Positions 32,466-42,587 of a DNA stretch of 64,000 bases are shown piece after piece. The notes beneath the pieces are model-generated. The model made no database searches. It was not told the origin of the DNA and worked only from the letters and a program-made list of their open reading frames with translations. The DNA lies in the NCBI GenBank assembly GCA_945910005.1, contig OX246748.1:13949429-14013428 (forward strand), read 5' to 3'. How positions within the stretch are numbered: the first letter of the stretch is position 1; each line of letters begins with the position of its first letter. The position numbers and the translations under genes are program-made. Source of the DNA: Isoperla grammatica. Its lineage: Eukaryota > Arthropoda > Insecta > Plecoptera > Perlodidae.

Positions 32466-32712
32466 GGTATTTGTCCGTCGCATACGGTGTGTGACCGGCA
32501 AGCAGGTTCCTCCACTGTTCGCGTCAACCCGTCATACTCTGAACAAGGAGGCAACATACGGTGGGTGACCGGCAAGCAGGTTCCTCCACTGTTCGCGTCA
32601 ACCCGTCATACTCTGAACAAGGAGGCAACATACGGCGGGTGCCCGGCAAGCAGGTTCCTCCACTGTTCGCGTCAACCCGTCATACTCTGAACAAGGAGGC
32701 AACATACGGTTT
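32466..32712. repeat. 74-bp tandem repeat, three copies
   Basis: gaccggcaagcaggttcctc, gttcgcgtcaacccgtcata and aacaaggaggcaacatacgg recur at 32491, 32565 and 32639, almost identical. It starts directly after the promoter-like patch. Confidence 0.9.
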
Positions 32713-32759
32713 CCATCAGGCGGGATTGCGCATCAATTTGATACTTAATTATTTTTAAT

Positions 32760-33190
32760 TGTGAAAATAAAAATTATAAACATTACTTTCTACAACCGTT
32801 CAAGAAAACTATAAATGATTCAAGGAGTGTAAATAAATTAAAGGTTGATTGTTGTGATATGTAGATAAAACCGCGAGCAGGTATTGTTATTCTTATAAAT
32901 TATTTGTTGACAGAAAAAGGATATTTAACTTTTTGAGTGGTGAAGACAACAATTTCTACAACAATAAGATTAAAGGAGTGTTTAAAGACATGATAGCTTT
33001 GTGAAGTGTAGATAGGACAGCGAACAGTATTGCCACAAAATAATAAATAATGTGTTCACAAAAACATTAACCAAATTTAAGTGGCGAAGATAAAAGAATA
33101 GATACTTACTACGAAGTCTGAAGAGAGATTAAAGGAGTGAGAGGTGACCGTGCGTGATGTGTCGGTAGACCGCGAGCGCCCCTGCACGAG
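32760..33190. repeat. Diverged tandem repeat, about 150-bp unit
   Basis: attaaaggagtg (or aattaaaggttg) followed by gatatgtagataaaaccgcg, gaagtgtagataggacagcg or gatgtgtcggtagaccgcga marks units near 32838, 32970 and 33128. Spacing is irregular and the units are heavily diverged. Confidence 0.5.
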
Positions 33191-33340
33191 ATGGTCGCCG
33201 CGTCACCGGAGGGTCCACGCCGAGACCGACGGGGATGCCCGGTAGTTAAATGAGTTACCCCGCTCACTGGGGGACACAATGTGACGACCACGCCGCGGTG
33301 GCGACCCACTGGCTACACACGCTGCAACATCGGGTGAGTT
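33125..33340 (+). other. GC-rich stretch ending in a strong splice donor
   Basis: 33140-33332 is GC-rich and non-repetitive and ends acatcgg followed by GTGAGT at 33333. It could be a 5' untranslated exon. No long frame is open. Confidence 0.25.
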
Positions 33341-33344
33341 ACTG

Positions 33345-34227
33345 GGATCATTGGTGTTAAACGACGTACTCGACAGCTAGGTCATATGATAGAGATTGAT
33401 TGATATTTGGGCTTAACGTCTCATATTTTTGCAACGAGGCTAATCGAGACAATGAGTAGGTGATATATGAAGATGAACTAGGGGGGTTTTTGGAGGAAAG
33501 GGTCCAGTAGGAGGGCGGGGAAGAAAAGGGAAGGGGAGGAAACGAGAGTGGGGAGGATGTGGACTGCATTTAGTCTGACTTCTCCTCCTAGATAGATAGA
33601 TTCTTGGGCTTAAGGTCTCTTATTTTTGCAACTTGGCTAATCGAGACGACGATTGGATGAAAATTGAAAATAAAATGAAATATGAGGCTGAATTTGAATT
33701 TAAATTTATTGGGTTTCAGGGCGCTTCAACCAGTTAGGTCATTTTGCGCCACCAAGATGGTGTTTTGCAAGATAGATAATGAAGTAACTATGAAAGTAGT
33801 AATTATGTTTTAATATTATATGAATTAAATTGAAGTTATTTTATATTTAATATTGGTTGTGTTTGGAGGAAAGGGGCAAGTAGGAGCGCGTGGAGACAAT
33901 AGGAAGAGGGAGGAAAAGGGAGTAGGATTGATTGATCTTAACATCTCATATTTTTGCAACGTGGCTAATCGAGACAATGGGTGAAATATGAAGATGATGA
34001 GGGGTGTTAAGTGGTACAGGGCCAGTAGGAGGGCGGGGAGAAAAGGGGAAAAGGGAGTAAAAGGGAGTGGGGAGGATGTGGACTGCATTTCGTCTGACTT
34101 CTCCTCCTCGACCTGTCCGGCTAGGGTGGCACTACCAGAAGCATACGCTTCCGCCGACATAGCTCTCGGGATCAACAAAGCACGCAAACCTGCCCACCAC
34201 GATAAGGTAGCAGTCTCTGGGTAGGGA
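33345..34227 (-). repeat. Family C tip, Family A copies and a Family B end
   Basis: C tip at 33350-33390; A at 33393-33590 and 33588-33690; B at 33692-33860; an A middle at 33861-33924; full A at 33925-34227. Confidence 0.7.
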
Positions 34228-34279
34228 CCCACAGAGACTTGCAGATCATTTCTGGAAACGTTGGATCAAAGAGTACGTT

Positions 34280-34420
34280 CTCACTTTGGTCGTCTCATAT
34301 TTTTGCAACTTGTTTAATCGAGACGATGAGTGGGTGAAGATAGATGGATAATTATTATTGTTATTGGTAGTGTTTAAGGGCGCTTTGACAACGAAGATCA
34401 TTCGCGCCACCAAGATAATT
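34280..34420 (-). repeat. Family A fragment and Family D end with (ATT)n
   Basis: A fragment at 34287-34345. D end at 34347-34420 (attattattgttattggtag, then gtttaagggcgctttgacaa, then cattcgcgccaccaagat). Confidence 0.6.
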
Positions 34421-34954
34421 TTAATGAAGTCCAGGTACCCAGCAAAATTCGATAGTATAATTACTCGAATTGAGTTGCTCCAGATAAAACTGAATGTCTT
34501 GGACCGAGTGATGGCCGGGATACAGGACACAAATTGCTTGAGGTCCACTCATGCTATCCGAACAAATTAAAAACTTACCCTTTGGAGAACGTGATATATA
34601 TTTCAGAGCTTCGCGAATTCACAGAAAGCGATACCAATTACGAGATGGAGGGAAGACGTGCATCTGTTGCATTCGGCGAGGGCCGCCACTATTCGGGCAC
34701 CTGCCAAACTATCTCAGTTGGGCATCCAGACAACAACAGTTGTATAAAACAAGAGGTTGTGAATACACTATCCAATGTTGATGTTGAGCTTCTGTCTTAG
34801 CCCGAAAAAAGACGAGATCGAACAGAACACTAAAGAAACTGCCACGAAAAGAGATTGAGATATGGAGATTCAAAGAATCATGATGTTTCTCAAGGTTCGA
34901 ACAATCCACCTGATGAGACGGTTCAATTAGAAGTTTTTGCTGACATTAATTAAT
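34421..34954. other. Unassigned sequence with overlapping short open frames
   Basis: Plus frames of 70-88 codons overlap (for example one ending SNVDVELLS at 34800). Composition is ordinary and not repeat-like, but no family, splice site or conserved copy supports them. It could be decayed retrotransposon coding sequence. Confidence 0.3.
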
Positions 34955-35375
34955 TAATTTATTGGGTTTAAGGGCGCTTCAACCAGTTAGGTCATTTTGC
35001 GCCACCAAGATGGTGTTTTGCAAGCTAAATAATTAAGTAACTATGAAAGTAGTAATTATGTTTTAATTTTACATGAAATATATTTGAGTAATTTTATATT
35101 TAATATCGGTTGTATTGTATTTTTAAAATTGTTGGAAAAACTGTGTGCGGATAAGAAATTTTAAAAGTTTATCACAATTCTCGTATGACAAGATTGATGT
35201 TGAATTGATATTTGGGCTTAACGTCTCATATTTTTGCAACGAGGCTAATCGAGACAATGAGTGGGTGAATTATGAAGATAATGGAGGGTGTTAAGAGGTA
35301 AAGGGCCAGTGGGAGAGCGGGGAGGAAAGGGGAAAATGAAGGAAAAGGTAGTGGGGAGGTTGTGGACTGCTTTTC
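34955..35375 (-). repeat. Family B end (34955-35193) and Family A (35205-35375)
   Basis: The B copy extends into the stop-proximal coding part (aactgtgtgcggataagaaa, atcacaattctcgtatgaca). A follows. Confidence 0.7.
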
Positions 35376-35800
35376 GTAGTATATATGCCAATTACATTAA
35401 CAATTAGTTAATGTAATCAATTCCAGGTATAACAAATGGTGGAGGCGCCGGGTATTGGTATTAGTACAGTTCCTAGAAGTTTTATACTTTGAGAATTTCC
35501 TAGCTTGTTTTTGCAATCAGTCATATTGTGGAATGATCAGTTACATCATGTTCCAAAACTTATCAGCTACACAATTTGAAGTGTCTTGTAAAGTACGGAG
35601 GCCTGGTACTTGTGAACTTGTTAATTGATTGATATTTATATTTGGGTTTAACATCGCATATTTTTGCAACGTGGCTAATCGAGACGATGAGTGGGTGAAG
35701 TATTCGAAAATAAATTGAGACAATTAAGTTTGGCGAATATGACGATTACATTTACGAATGCTACCAGTGTACAACATTATTATTATGAAAATTATAAAAG
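35376..35800. other. Unassigned, with a Family A fragment at 35620-35720
   Basis: No gene recognised. Confidence 0.35.
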
Positions 35801-35802
35801 AT

Positions 35803-36015
35803 GATGATATTTGGGCTCGACGTCTTATATTTTTTCAACTTGATTAATCAAGACGATGAGTGGGTGATAATGAAGATGAAATTGGGGGCTCTTTGGAATT
35901 GAATTTATTGGGTTTAAGGGCGCTTCAACCAGTTAGGTCATTTTGCGCCACCGGAAAGGGGCAAGTAGTAGGGCGCGTGAGGAAAGAGGAAAGGAGACGA
36001 AAGGGGATTGGGAAA
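35803..36015 (-). repeat. Family A split by a 55-bp Family B tip
   Basis: The A copy reads ctctttgga before and ggaaaggggcaag after an insert at 35898-35952 (attgaatttattgggttt to ttgcgccacc). Removing it restores the normal ctctttggaggaaagg, so no target duplication was made. Confidence 0.75.
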
Positions 36016-36041
36016 TGAAATAAATATGTTGCATGTTTCAG

Positions 36042-37019
36042 AGCGTTCCACTGCACTCAACTATGACTATGGACATCACCGGTCGTTCGTCTACATCGTC
36101 TAAGCCCTCCCCCGACTATGCGCCGTCGTCGGTGCCTCCCCGCAACGTCAAGCGCAGTTTCGACGTCGCCTTCCTCGTGGCCCCCGACGAGCGGCTCGCG
36201 AGGAAACAGCAGGAGAAGCTTCGTCTGGTCGCCACGGGGTCGCTCCTCAAGCGCGCCTCCCCCCCTCCCCCGTACGATGACGTCAGACGGGGCAGCGCCT
36301 TCACCAAGGTCAGCTCGCCGCACAACAGCTACCTGAGCAGCGCCGAGTACAACGCGGTGACGCAGAGCAGCGCTGCGAGCGCGCCCGGCAAGGCGCCGAC
36401 CAGCGTCTACTCCACGTCCGAGTACCTCGAGGCGTCCGTAAAACATATCAAGAACGTGCACACGTTCAGCGGGAACATCCCGGTGTCCGTGGCCGAGAAC
36501 TATAAGAACGCGATCGCGGCGAGGAACAATATTGACAACTACCTGTTGAAAGCGACCTCCAACATGTCCGCGGGTCACTACGCCCAGAAGGAGATGTTGA
36601 GCAGCGCGACCAAGATGCTGTACCCCCACCCCGACGTCGCGTACTCGACCCTCGCGTCCGCGTACCCGTTCGCGCCGTCCGCCCCCAGCGTCGCGGCGGT
36701 TGTCTCGGCGTCGCTGCTTCCCTCCACCTTCGCCGCCTTCTCGCTGCCCGCGCAGAACGTGTGCGCCAAGTGCAACATCAGCTTCCGCATGACCTCCGAC
36801 CTCGTCTACCACATGAGGTCGCACCACAAGGGGGACTCCCTCGTTGCCGACCCCCTCAAGCGACGCCGCGACCAGGACAAGCTCAAGTGCCCCGTCTGCA
36901 GCGAGAGCTTCAGGGAGCGTCACCATCTGACGCGGCATATGACGGCGCACCAGGACAAGGACGGAGACTATGAGGACGCCGATGACGTGGCTGGCGGGAG
37001 GCGGGGAGGGCGGAAGTGA
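36042..37019 (+). CDS. Prdm8-like: PRDM8/ZNF488-like zinc-finger protein, last coding exon
   Basis: The exon follows an acceptor (gcatgtttcag, ending 36041) and is open in phase 0 for 325 codons to TGA at 37017. An upstream ATG at 36033 spans the acceptor, so I do not take it as the start. Near the N-terminus is RSFDVAFLVAPDERLARKQQ, an internal motif I associate with PRDM8. At the C-terminus are two C2H2 fingers: CAKCNISFRMTSDLVYHMRS-HH (from about residue 241 of the exon) and CPVCSESFRERHHLTRHMTA-H (from about 283), joined by a basic PLKRRRDQDKLK linker. This finger pair, with its RMTSDLVYHMRSHH and FRERHHLxRHM signatures, is characteristic of the C-terminus of PRDM8 and its relative ZNF488, nuclear repressors in neural development. 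A short acidic and Gly/Arg tail follows. The PR/SET domain and any middle finger must lie on upstream exons not found here; without a PR exon it could be ZNF488-like. The exon is GC-rich against AT-rich flanks. Confidence 0.8.
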   Translation, partial: SVPLHSTMTMDITGRSSTSSKPSPDYAPSSVPPRNVKRSFDVAFLVAPDERLARKQQEKLRLVATGSLLKRASPPPPYDDVRRGSAFTKVSSPHNSYLSSAEYNAVTQSSAASAPGKAPTSVYSTSEYLEASVKHIKNVHTFSGNIPVSVAENYKNAIAARNNIDNYLLKATSNMSAGHYAQKEMLSSATKMLYPHPDVAYSTLASAYPFAPSAPSVAAVVSASLLPSTFAAFSLPAQNVCAKCNISFRMTSDLVYHMRSHHKGDSLVADPLKRRRDQDKLKCPVCSESFRERHHLTRHMTAHQDKDGDYEDADDVAGGRRGGRK

Positions 37020-37145
37020 TGTCACTGATAAGACTCGCTCTGGCTCTAGCTACGTAGCGCTTCGCAGACAAGGTCCGAATTCACCAAACTTTGTTAATCT
37101 CCGATTTAATAATCATTGGTAACACACATTAAATAAAAAATGCAT
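37020..37145 (+). terminator. Likely 3' UTR and polyadenylation region of the PRDM8-like gene
   Basis: The first AATAAA after the stop is at 37132-37137. The stretch 37076-37147 is partly repeated at 39905-39990, where the AATAAA is not conserved, so the assignment is tentative. Confidence 0.35.
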
Positions 37146-37844
37146 GGTGTCTTCTATAGCAGGCGCCATCTTTGTTAGAAGCAACGGGTTAAAGTTTGAT
37201 GAAACTGGGCCTGTATGAAAAACCCACCCTATATAATTCACTAATATATGTTAACAATTTAATTTAGCAGTTGCTACAGCCAATAATCCGTGTTCACAGC
37301 AATATTATATTATAAAGATTTACTAAACTCTATAGATATCGATAATCAATGTGTTAACGCAAACATAGAATACAATAATATGATATAGTAAAAAGCAATA
37401 TGGAGGTTAAAAAAAATCTGTTATGTGGAAAGTGTATTGAAATGTAATTTAGTTTAAATGATGGAACTAATGTTCGTCACTACGTCATGTCGCCTTCACT
37501 GATGTTATTGTTGTGTATATTGTTGCTGTTGTTGAATATCCAGGGCGCGTATTGGTGAACCACACTAACGTATAGTTGTGGCCAATATCGTACAGCGGAT
37601 CAAAAGAGTTGTTATTGAAAGCACAGATAGCGACATAGCCAGTCTCTCCCACAGACCGAAAACAGCGACACAAACATTACAACAGCGAATTTTAAAAACA
37701 AAATATCCCATCAAAAGACTAAACACATTCATAGGCATGGATAAATGTTTTTATTTTAGTAACTAAAACCACCTGCTTTGTCAACAAATTCTTTATTCTT
37801 TATTTGTATTTATTTTATATATATATTTTTGCAACACCTTATCG
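37146..37844. other. AT-rich sequence, partly duplicated at 40010-40280
   Basis: 37655-37840 (acagcgacacaaacattaca, aaatatcccatcaaaagact, ttagtaactaaa) recurs at 40011-40265. No gene seen. Confidence 0.55.
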
Positions 37845-38010
37845 ATTGATTGATTGATTGATTGATATTTGGATTTCACGTCCCATATTTTTGCAACTTG
37901 ACTAATCGAGACGATGAGAGGGTGAAGTATGAAGATGATAGGGTGTTTTAAGAGGTAAAGGGCCAGTGGGAGGGCGGGGAGGAAAGGGGAAAAGGGGAAA
38001 GGAGGAGGAG
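37845..38010 (-). repeat. Family A, 5'-truncated
   Basis: (GATT)n then atttggatttcacgtcccat, to the purine-rich middle. Confidence 0.7.
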
Positions 38011-38063
38011 GAACACCTTATCAATTTACCTATCAATCCTTGACGATATTATTTTATCAATAC

Positions 38064-38533
38064 TTAAAGCTGCCGTTACTGTAGAGCGCGGGGAGCGACG
38101 CGTTCGAAGCGTCAGGCGCGTCGACCAATCTAATTGCGAGTTTGGTGCTTCAGCCGCGTTAGCCGCGTTACTCGCGAAACGAACCCGTGCAACAATGCAA
38201 AATTTGTTTACTTCCTGCGTTTTGATAGACGACGGAATCTATAACGTAAAAACCACATTTTTTCTTCCACATTTCGAGGTAAACAGGAGCTGCAATTTGT
38301 CTTTGCCATATAGCGAAATTGTATCTGTTAACGGCTTGATTATACCTACTCTTCCTTCACATATACATTTAGGTTATGAACAAGTTATGACAGTTGTCAT
38401 GAGGTTGTTTGCTCGCGTTGTTCGCGTTAGGTCTACCAATTTAGATCGCGCTACTGTAAACACTTCGACGCGAGCAACGCACGTAACGCAGCTAACGAGT
38501 CGCGAGCAACGCTCTACAGTAACGGCAGTTTAA
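38064..38533. mobile_element. TTAA-flanked MITE, 462 bp
   Basis: Terminal inverted repeats CTGCCGTTACTGTAGAGCG (left, from about 38070) and its reverse complement CGCTCTACAGTAACGGCAG (right, to 38528) enclose a segment of 38068-38529. TTAA lies directly outside both ends (38064-38067 and 38530-38533), the target duplication of piggyBac-like elements. CpG-rich ends (acgcgttcgaagcgtc, ttcgacgcgagcaacgc) flank an AT-rich core. The 112-codon frame inside (38195-38533) runs through the right inverted repeat and is not taken as a gene. No transposase is present. Confidence 0.75.
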
Positions 38534-39904
38534 CGCTTCGGCCAAATATTACAAAATTTATATGACAATACGTAGAAATTGTTAAAAACCATTTGTACGT
38601 ATATGCAGTATGCTGAATCCTTATGGTCACTCAATGTATCTTGGACAGCAGACAATAAATTGTTATATTCTCTGTCGATGGGGCAATCAGTGGGTTATTG
38701 TCACTTCAGGACTACATGAAAAGTATCATAAAGGTTTATAAACACTTTCAAGAAGAGTAGAAAGAAAAAGCCGGCGACGCTCCACGATTTTGGCGGCAAC
38801 TATACACTGGAATACAGCGTTGCCGTTCATACGAAACATGGCAACGTGGCACGAACGCGCGATTAGTAATTTCTGCTCTAACGCGTTCCCCTGTATTGTT
38901 CTCCAGATAATTTCTGTAATAAAATGTCAAAGTGGTAATTATCAATGAATCACATCCCCTCTTCTCTTCTCTCTTCGCTGTCACCCCTCACACTTCAACC
39001 CTTAACGTTTTAAACTATGTTCGAAAACTGTTAAATTTAATGGCCCGAAAGGAAGCGATAACGGCCGAATATTTCCGATTGTTCGCAGATGTACAGTTAA
39101 CTGGTGGCAATGTGTTAACAGATATCGCAATATGATCGCGTTTGGATGTGTATTAACACAATATTAATGGCTTCAATTGTGGTTCAAGGAAGATAAAAAG
39201 CCGCGGTAAACTCAGTGGACGAGGCTAATTCAATCATCATGAATGGTGGAACGAGTTACGCTCAAGTGTCGCACAATAATGTTCAATTGTGACGTCATGA
39301 TCGAAGGCTGAACAAACATGACTGTGCACGTCGTAGGCCCTCGTTAATTCATTCACAAGTTAAAGTTATTTTTAAGGGAAAAGTGTGGAGATATACAGGA
39401 GATGGGAAAGAATAAAATATAAACAATAATAATTATTCCAAAGTAGTTTCATTTAAAAAGCCAAATCACAATGTTAACATTTAATACAGTTATATATTAT
39501 TATTTAGTTGGGTTTGGATAAATTATTGGTGTACCATGCTAATGAGCAACACTTTAAAATTTGTGCAATTGTGCCCAATTATTTATCGCAGTGTTGTCGA
39601 CAAACGATACAAACGCTAAAAACAACTGAAATCTAATAGTGTTACAAATATAAACGCACTTGCATGCATGTATGCATGTATGTAATATGTACATATAAAT
39701 GTATAAATGTGATTTAGTCAATGTGCTGTGAATATAAGCAAGCCAATGTTGATCAACCTACGTGTATCGTCGATACGACGGTCTCAGTTTGATGTATAGC
39801 TTTCATTGTGTACATGTTTGTATAGGCAAGAAATAAATAGACGAAAATGTTAACAATTATATTGTCCACATATTTAATTTTACCCTATCATTTGCCAACA
39901 CCAG
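38534..39904. other. Repeat-poor AT-rich region downstream of the PRDM8-like exon
   Basis: No gene, and no Family A-E copy. 38760-38920 is moderately GC-rich. A region like this next to a developmental transcription-factor gene could hold enhancers, but nothing in the sequence proves it. Confidence 0.4.
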
Positions 39905-40265
39905 TTCCCAAATCACCAAACTTTGTTAATCTCCGATTTAATTATCTCGGATTGGTTATAATGCCGTTTCAACAAACACTACATACAAAATGCATGGTGA
40001 TATGGTGACACAGCGACACAAACATTACAACAGCGAATTTTAAAAACAAAATATCCCATCAAAAGACTAAACACATGTTTTCATTGGACAAATGTTTTCA
40101 TTTTAGTAACTAAAGATTAATATTTGGGCTTAACGTCTCATATTTTTGCAACGAGGCTAATCGAGACAATGAGTGGGTGATATATGAAGATTTTACCACC
40201 TGCTTTATCAACCAACCCTTTATTCATTATTTTGTATTTATTCTTTATATTTGTTTGCAACACCT
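39905..40265. other. Second copy of the PRDM8 3'-flank segment, with a Family A tip inside
   Basis: 39908-39990 matches 37076-37147 (tcaccaaactttgttaatct, ccgatttaat, aaatgcatggtg). 40011-40265 matches 37655-37850. An 80-bp A tip (40115-40194) is present only in this copy: the empty site at 37765 reads ctaaaaccacctgc. Confidence 0.7.
40115..40194 (-). repeat. 80-bp Family A tip, no target duplication
   Basis: gattaatatttgggctta to tatatgaagatttt lies between ctaaa and accacctgc. The empty paralogous site (37765) shows neither duplication nor loss. Confidence 0.75.
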
Positions 40266-40268
40266 TAT

Positions 40269-40308
<40 letters not shown>

Positions 40309-40820
40309 ATATGGGCTTAACGTCTCATATTTTTTACGTCAAAGGAGTTTTGAGAAAAGCGACAAGTAGGAGGGAAAAATAAATAAATTTAAGATTTATT
40401 GATATTTGGGCTTAACGTCTCATATTTTTGCACCTTGGCTAATCAAGACGATGAGTGGGTGATATATGAAGATGAAATTGGAGGCCCTTTGGAGGAAAGG
40501 GGCAAGTAGGAGGGTGGTGAGGATAGGGGAAGGGGGAGAAAAAGGGAGTGGGGAGGTTGTGGACTGCATTTCGTCTGAATTCTCCTCCTCGACCTGTCCG
40601 GCTAGGGTGGCCCTACCAGAAGCATACGCTTCCGCCGACATAGCCCTCGGGATCAACAAAGAACGCAAACCTGCCCACCACGATAAGGTAGCAGTCCCTT
40701 TGATTAATTTGATTATTTGGGCTTAACGTCTCATATTTTTGCAACGAGGCTAATCGAGACAATGAGTGGGTGATATATGAAGATGAAATAGGGGTCTGTT
40801 TGGAGGAAAGGGGCCAATTG
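40266..40820 (-). repeat. Family A copies
   Basis: 40266-40375 ((GATT)n head), 40390-40699 (near full length) and 40703-40819. The last abuts the Arg-rich exon copy. Confidence 0.7.
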
Positions 40821-40834
40821 TGACTTGCCTACAG

Positions 40835-40965
40835 AAAAGCGGAAGAGAAATAACCGCGGCGGTCGGCGCCAGAGGTGTCGGCGGCAGCATGGCGGAACTA
40901 CGCACCACATGCGGGACGTGGTTTTTAACATTTCTAATTGTAAAAATGTTAATTTACCAAAATAA
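40835..40965 (+). CDS. Arg-rich exon, copy 2 (terminal exon, partial gene)
   Basis: Acceptor gacttgcctacag ends at 40834. The phase-1 frame reads KRKRNNRGGRRQRCRRQHGG, TTHHMRDVVF and NISNCKNVNLPK and stops at TAA (40963-40965). AATAAA follows at about 40972. It is the paralogue of 15041-15198: six synonymous third-position differences, two replacements, and no frame-breaking change within the shared part. The N-half is strongly basic and the C-half contains two Cys (RCRR, NCKN). The gene's upstream exons would lie to the left, behind a Family A insertion. No family is recognised. Confidence 0.55.
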
Positions 40966-41104
40966 AAGAAACAATAAATGAAAAATTTTGTGTCTCTTCA
41001 ATTAATTTGCCATGACATCCTTTCCCCATTACATTGATCCCCACACCTCGTATATGCTAGGCAAAAGCATTCGTGACATACACTGAGCATAATGAGCCCC
41101 TGGG
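40966..41104. other. 3' flank of the Arg-rich exon
   Basis: AT-rich, contains the AATAAA. It ends in an A 5'-end remnant (cccctgggcagg, 41097-41108). Confidence 0.4.
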
Positions 41105-41395
<291 letters not shown>

Positions 41396-42042
41396 ATAAA
41401 TAAATTTAAACGGGTTCATGCGGGAAAAGGGTGAATTGGAGGACCATATTTTGTCGAGTCTCACGACAGGCAGAGCTACCGTGGGACCATACAAGAGTAC
41501 GAAGCATACGGACGCGATGTCTCCATGCTACAGTGTTGGAGGCAACGTCAGCCTCGTCTTCACGGGAAGCTACATAAGCTGCACAAGATGGTGGCATAAG
41601 GTGGTGCTGCGACCAGATTGAATTAGGAGATAGCAAAAATGGAACGACCAGTAAAATAAATTCAGTCGAAGAAATGGGCGAGAGTCGGGGTAGATAGACC
41701 AAAGAGATTAGACGAAGAAGAAAATGATCTCTGAATTTATGAGCATCTGGTCTTTTGGGTCCGAGTGCTTTGTCGTATTAAACCTCCACGCCATTTTATA
41801 TTATTCTCCTGAAATTGAATTCGCTAAGGATCCCTCAGTGCGGCCGTTAATTTTAAATAAAGTTGAGATAACGAACCAGTTTGCATAATCCGTGTCTCTT
41901 ATTGGAGTCGTACTTGCTCTTATTGAAAGAGTTTTATTACACGGACTGAAAACTTTTGCCTGAATGAGAAACCTTCGCCTCGTACGACAAGCAGAGCTAC
42001 CCGACATCAAGGACCTGATTGTTAAACGCAAACATACACCAA
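41396..42042. other. Unassigned, with Family C 5'-end pieces
   Basis: 41450-41485 (gtctcacgacaggcagagct) and 41975-42005 (cctcgtacgacaagcagagc) are C-type. No gene seen. Confidence 0.4.
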
Positions 42043-42110
42043 GATTGATTGATTGATTAATGGGGCTTAACGTCTCATATTTTTGCAACAATGGCTAATG
42101 GAGACGATGA
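42043..42110 (-). repeat. Family A tip (aatggggctt variant)
   Basis: gattgattaatggggctt to ggagacgatgagc. Confidence 0.7.
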
Positions 42111-42180
42111 GCAAAGAAAGAAACCATTTGAAATAAGTTTTCTTGTGATTGTCATCGTCGTTCTTATCATTTATTATACT

Positions 42181-42236
42181 TATATAGTCGTCTTGATTAG
42201 CCAAGTTGCAAAAATATAAGACGTTAAGCCCAAATA
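42181..42236 (+). repeat. The only Family A copy in reverse orientation
   Basis: cgtcttgattagccaagttg, then caaaaatataagacgttaag and cccaaatat is the reverse complement of the usual plus-strand reading. It is a tip of about 56 bp. Confidence 0.85.
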
Positions 42237-42261
42237 TGAATGGGGTTATACTTATAGAATA

Positions 42262-42313
42262 TTTGAATTTATTGGGTTTAAGGGCGCTTCAACCAGTTAG
42301 GTCATTTTGCGCC
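42262..42313 (-). repeat. 52-bp Family B tip with 12-bp target-site duplication
   Basis: acttatagaata flanks it on both sides (42250-42261 and 42314-42325). The insert is tttgaatttattgggttt to cattttgcgcca. Confidence 0.75.
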
Positions 42314-42325
42314 ACTTATAGAATA

Positions 42326-42587
42326 AACTTATATATGTATAGAAACTTATAGAATACATATTATCTTTTATTAAATTCTTTCTTGTGGAATGTATTAACT
42401 GCAGTAAATACAGGTTCCAAATAATAACAATAACTGGAGGGTTGATTTGATATTTAATATTTAGGGTGTCCATGCGGCCGCGGCCCCCAGCTACATTAAT
42501 TAACAAACTTTGTTCACCTCTGATTGAAATAATATTCAAGTACCAATGTATACTACCTGCCTTAATAGTCACGAGCCACCACTATTT
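42326..42587. other. AT-rich unassigned sequence
   Basis: No gene seen. Confidence 0.4.

Noticed and set aside
38195..38533. 112-codon frame inside the TTAA-flanked MITE
   Set aside because: It reads through the right inverted repeat and into the TTAA duplication, so the end is not a natural protein end.
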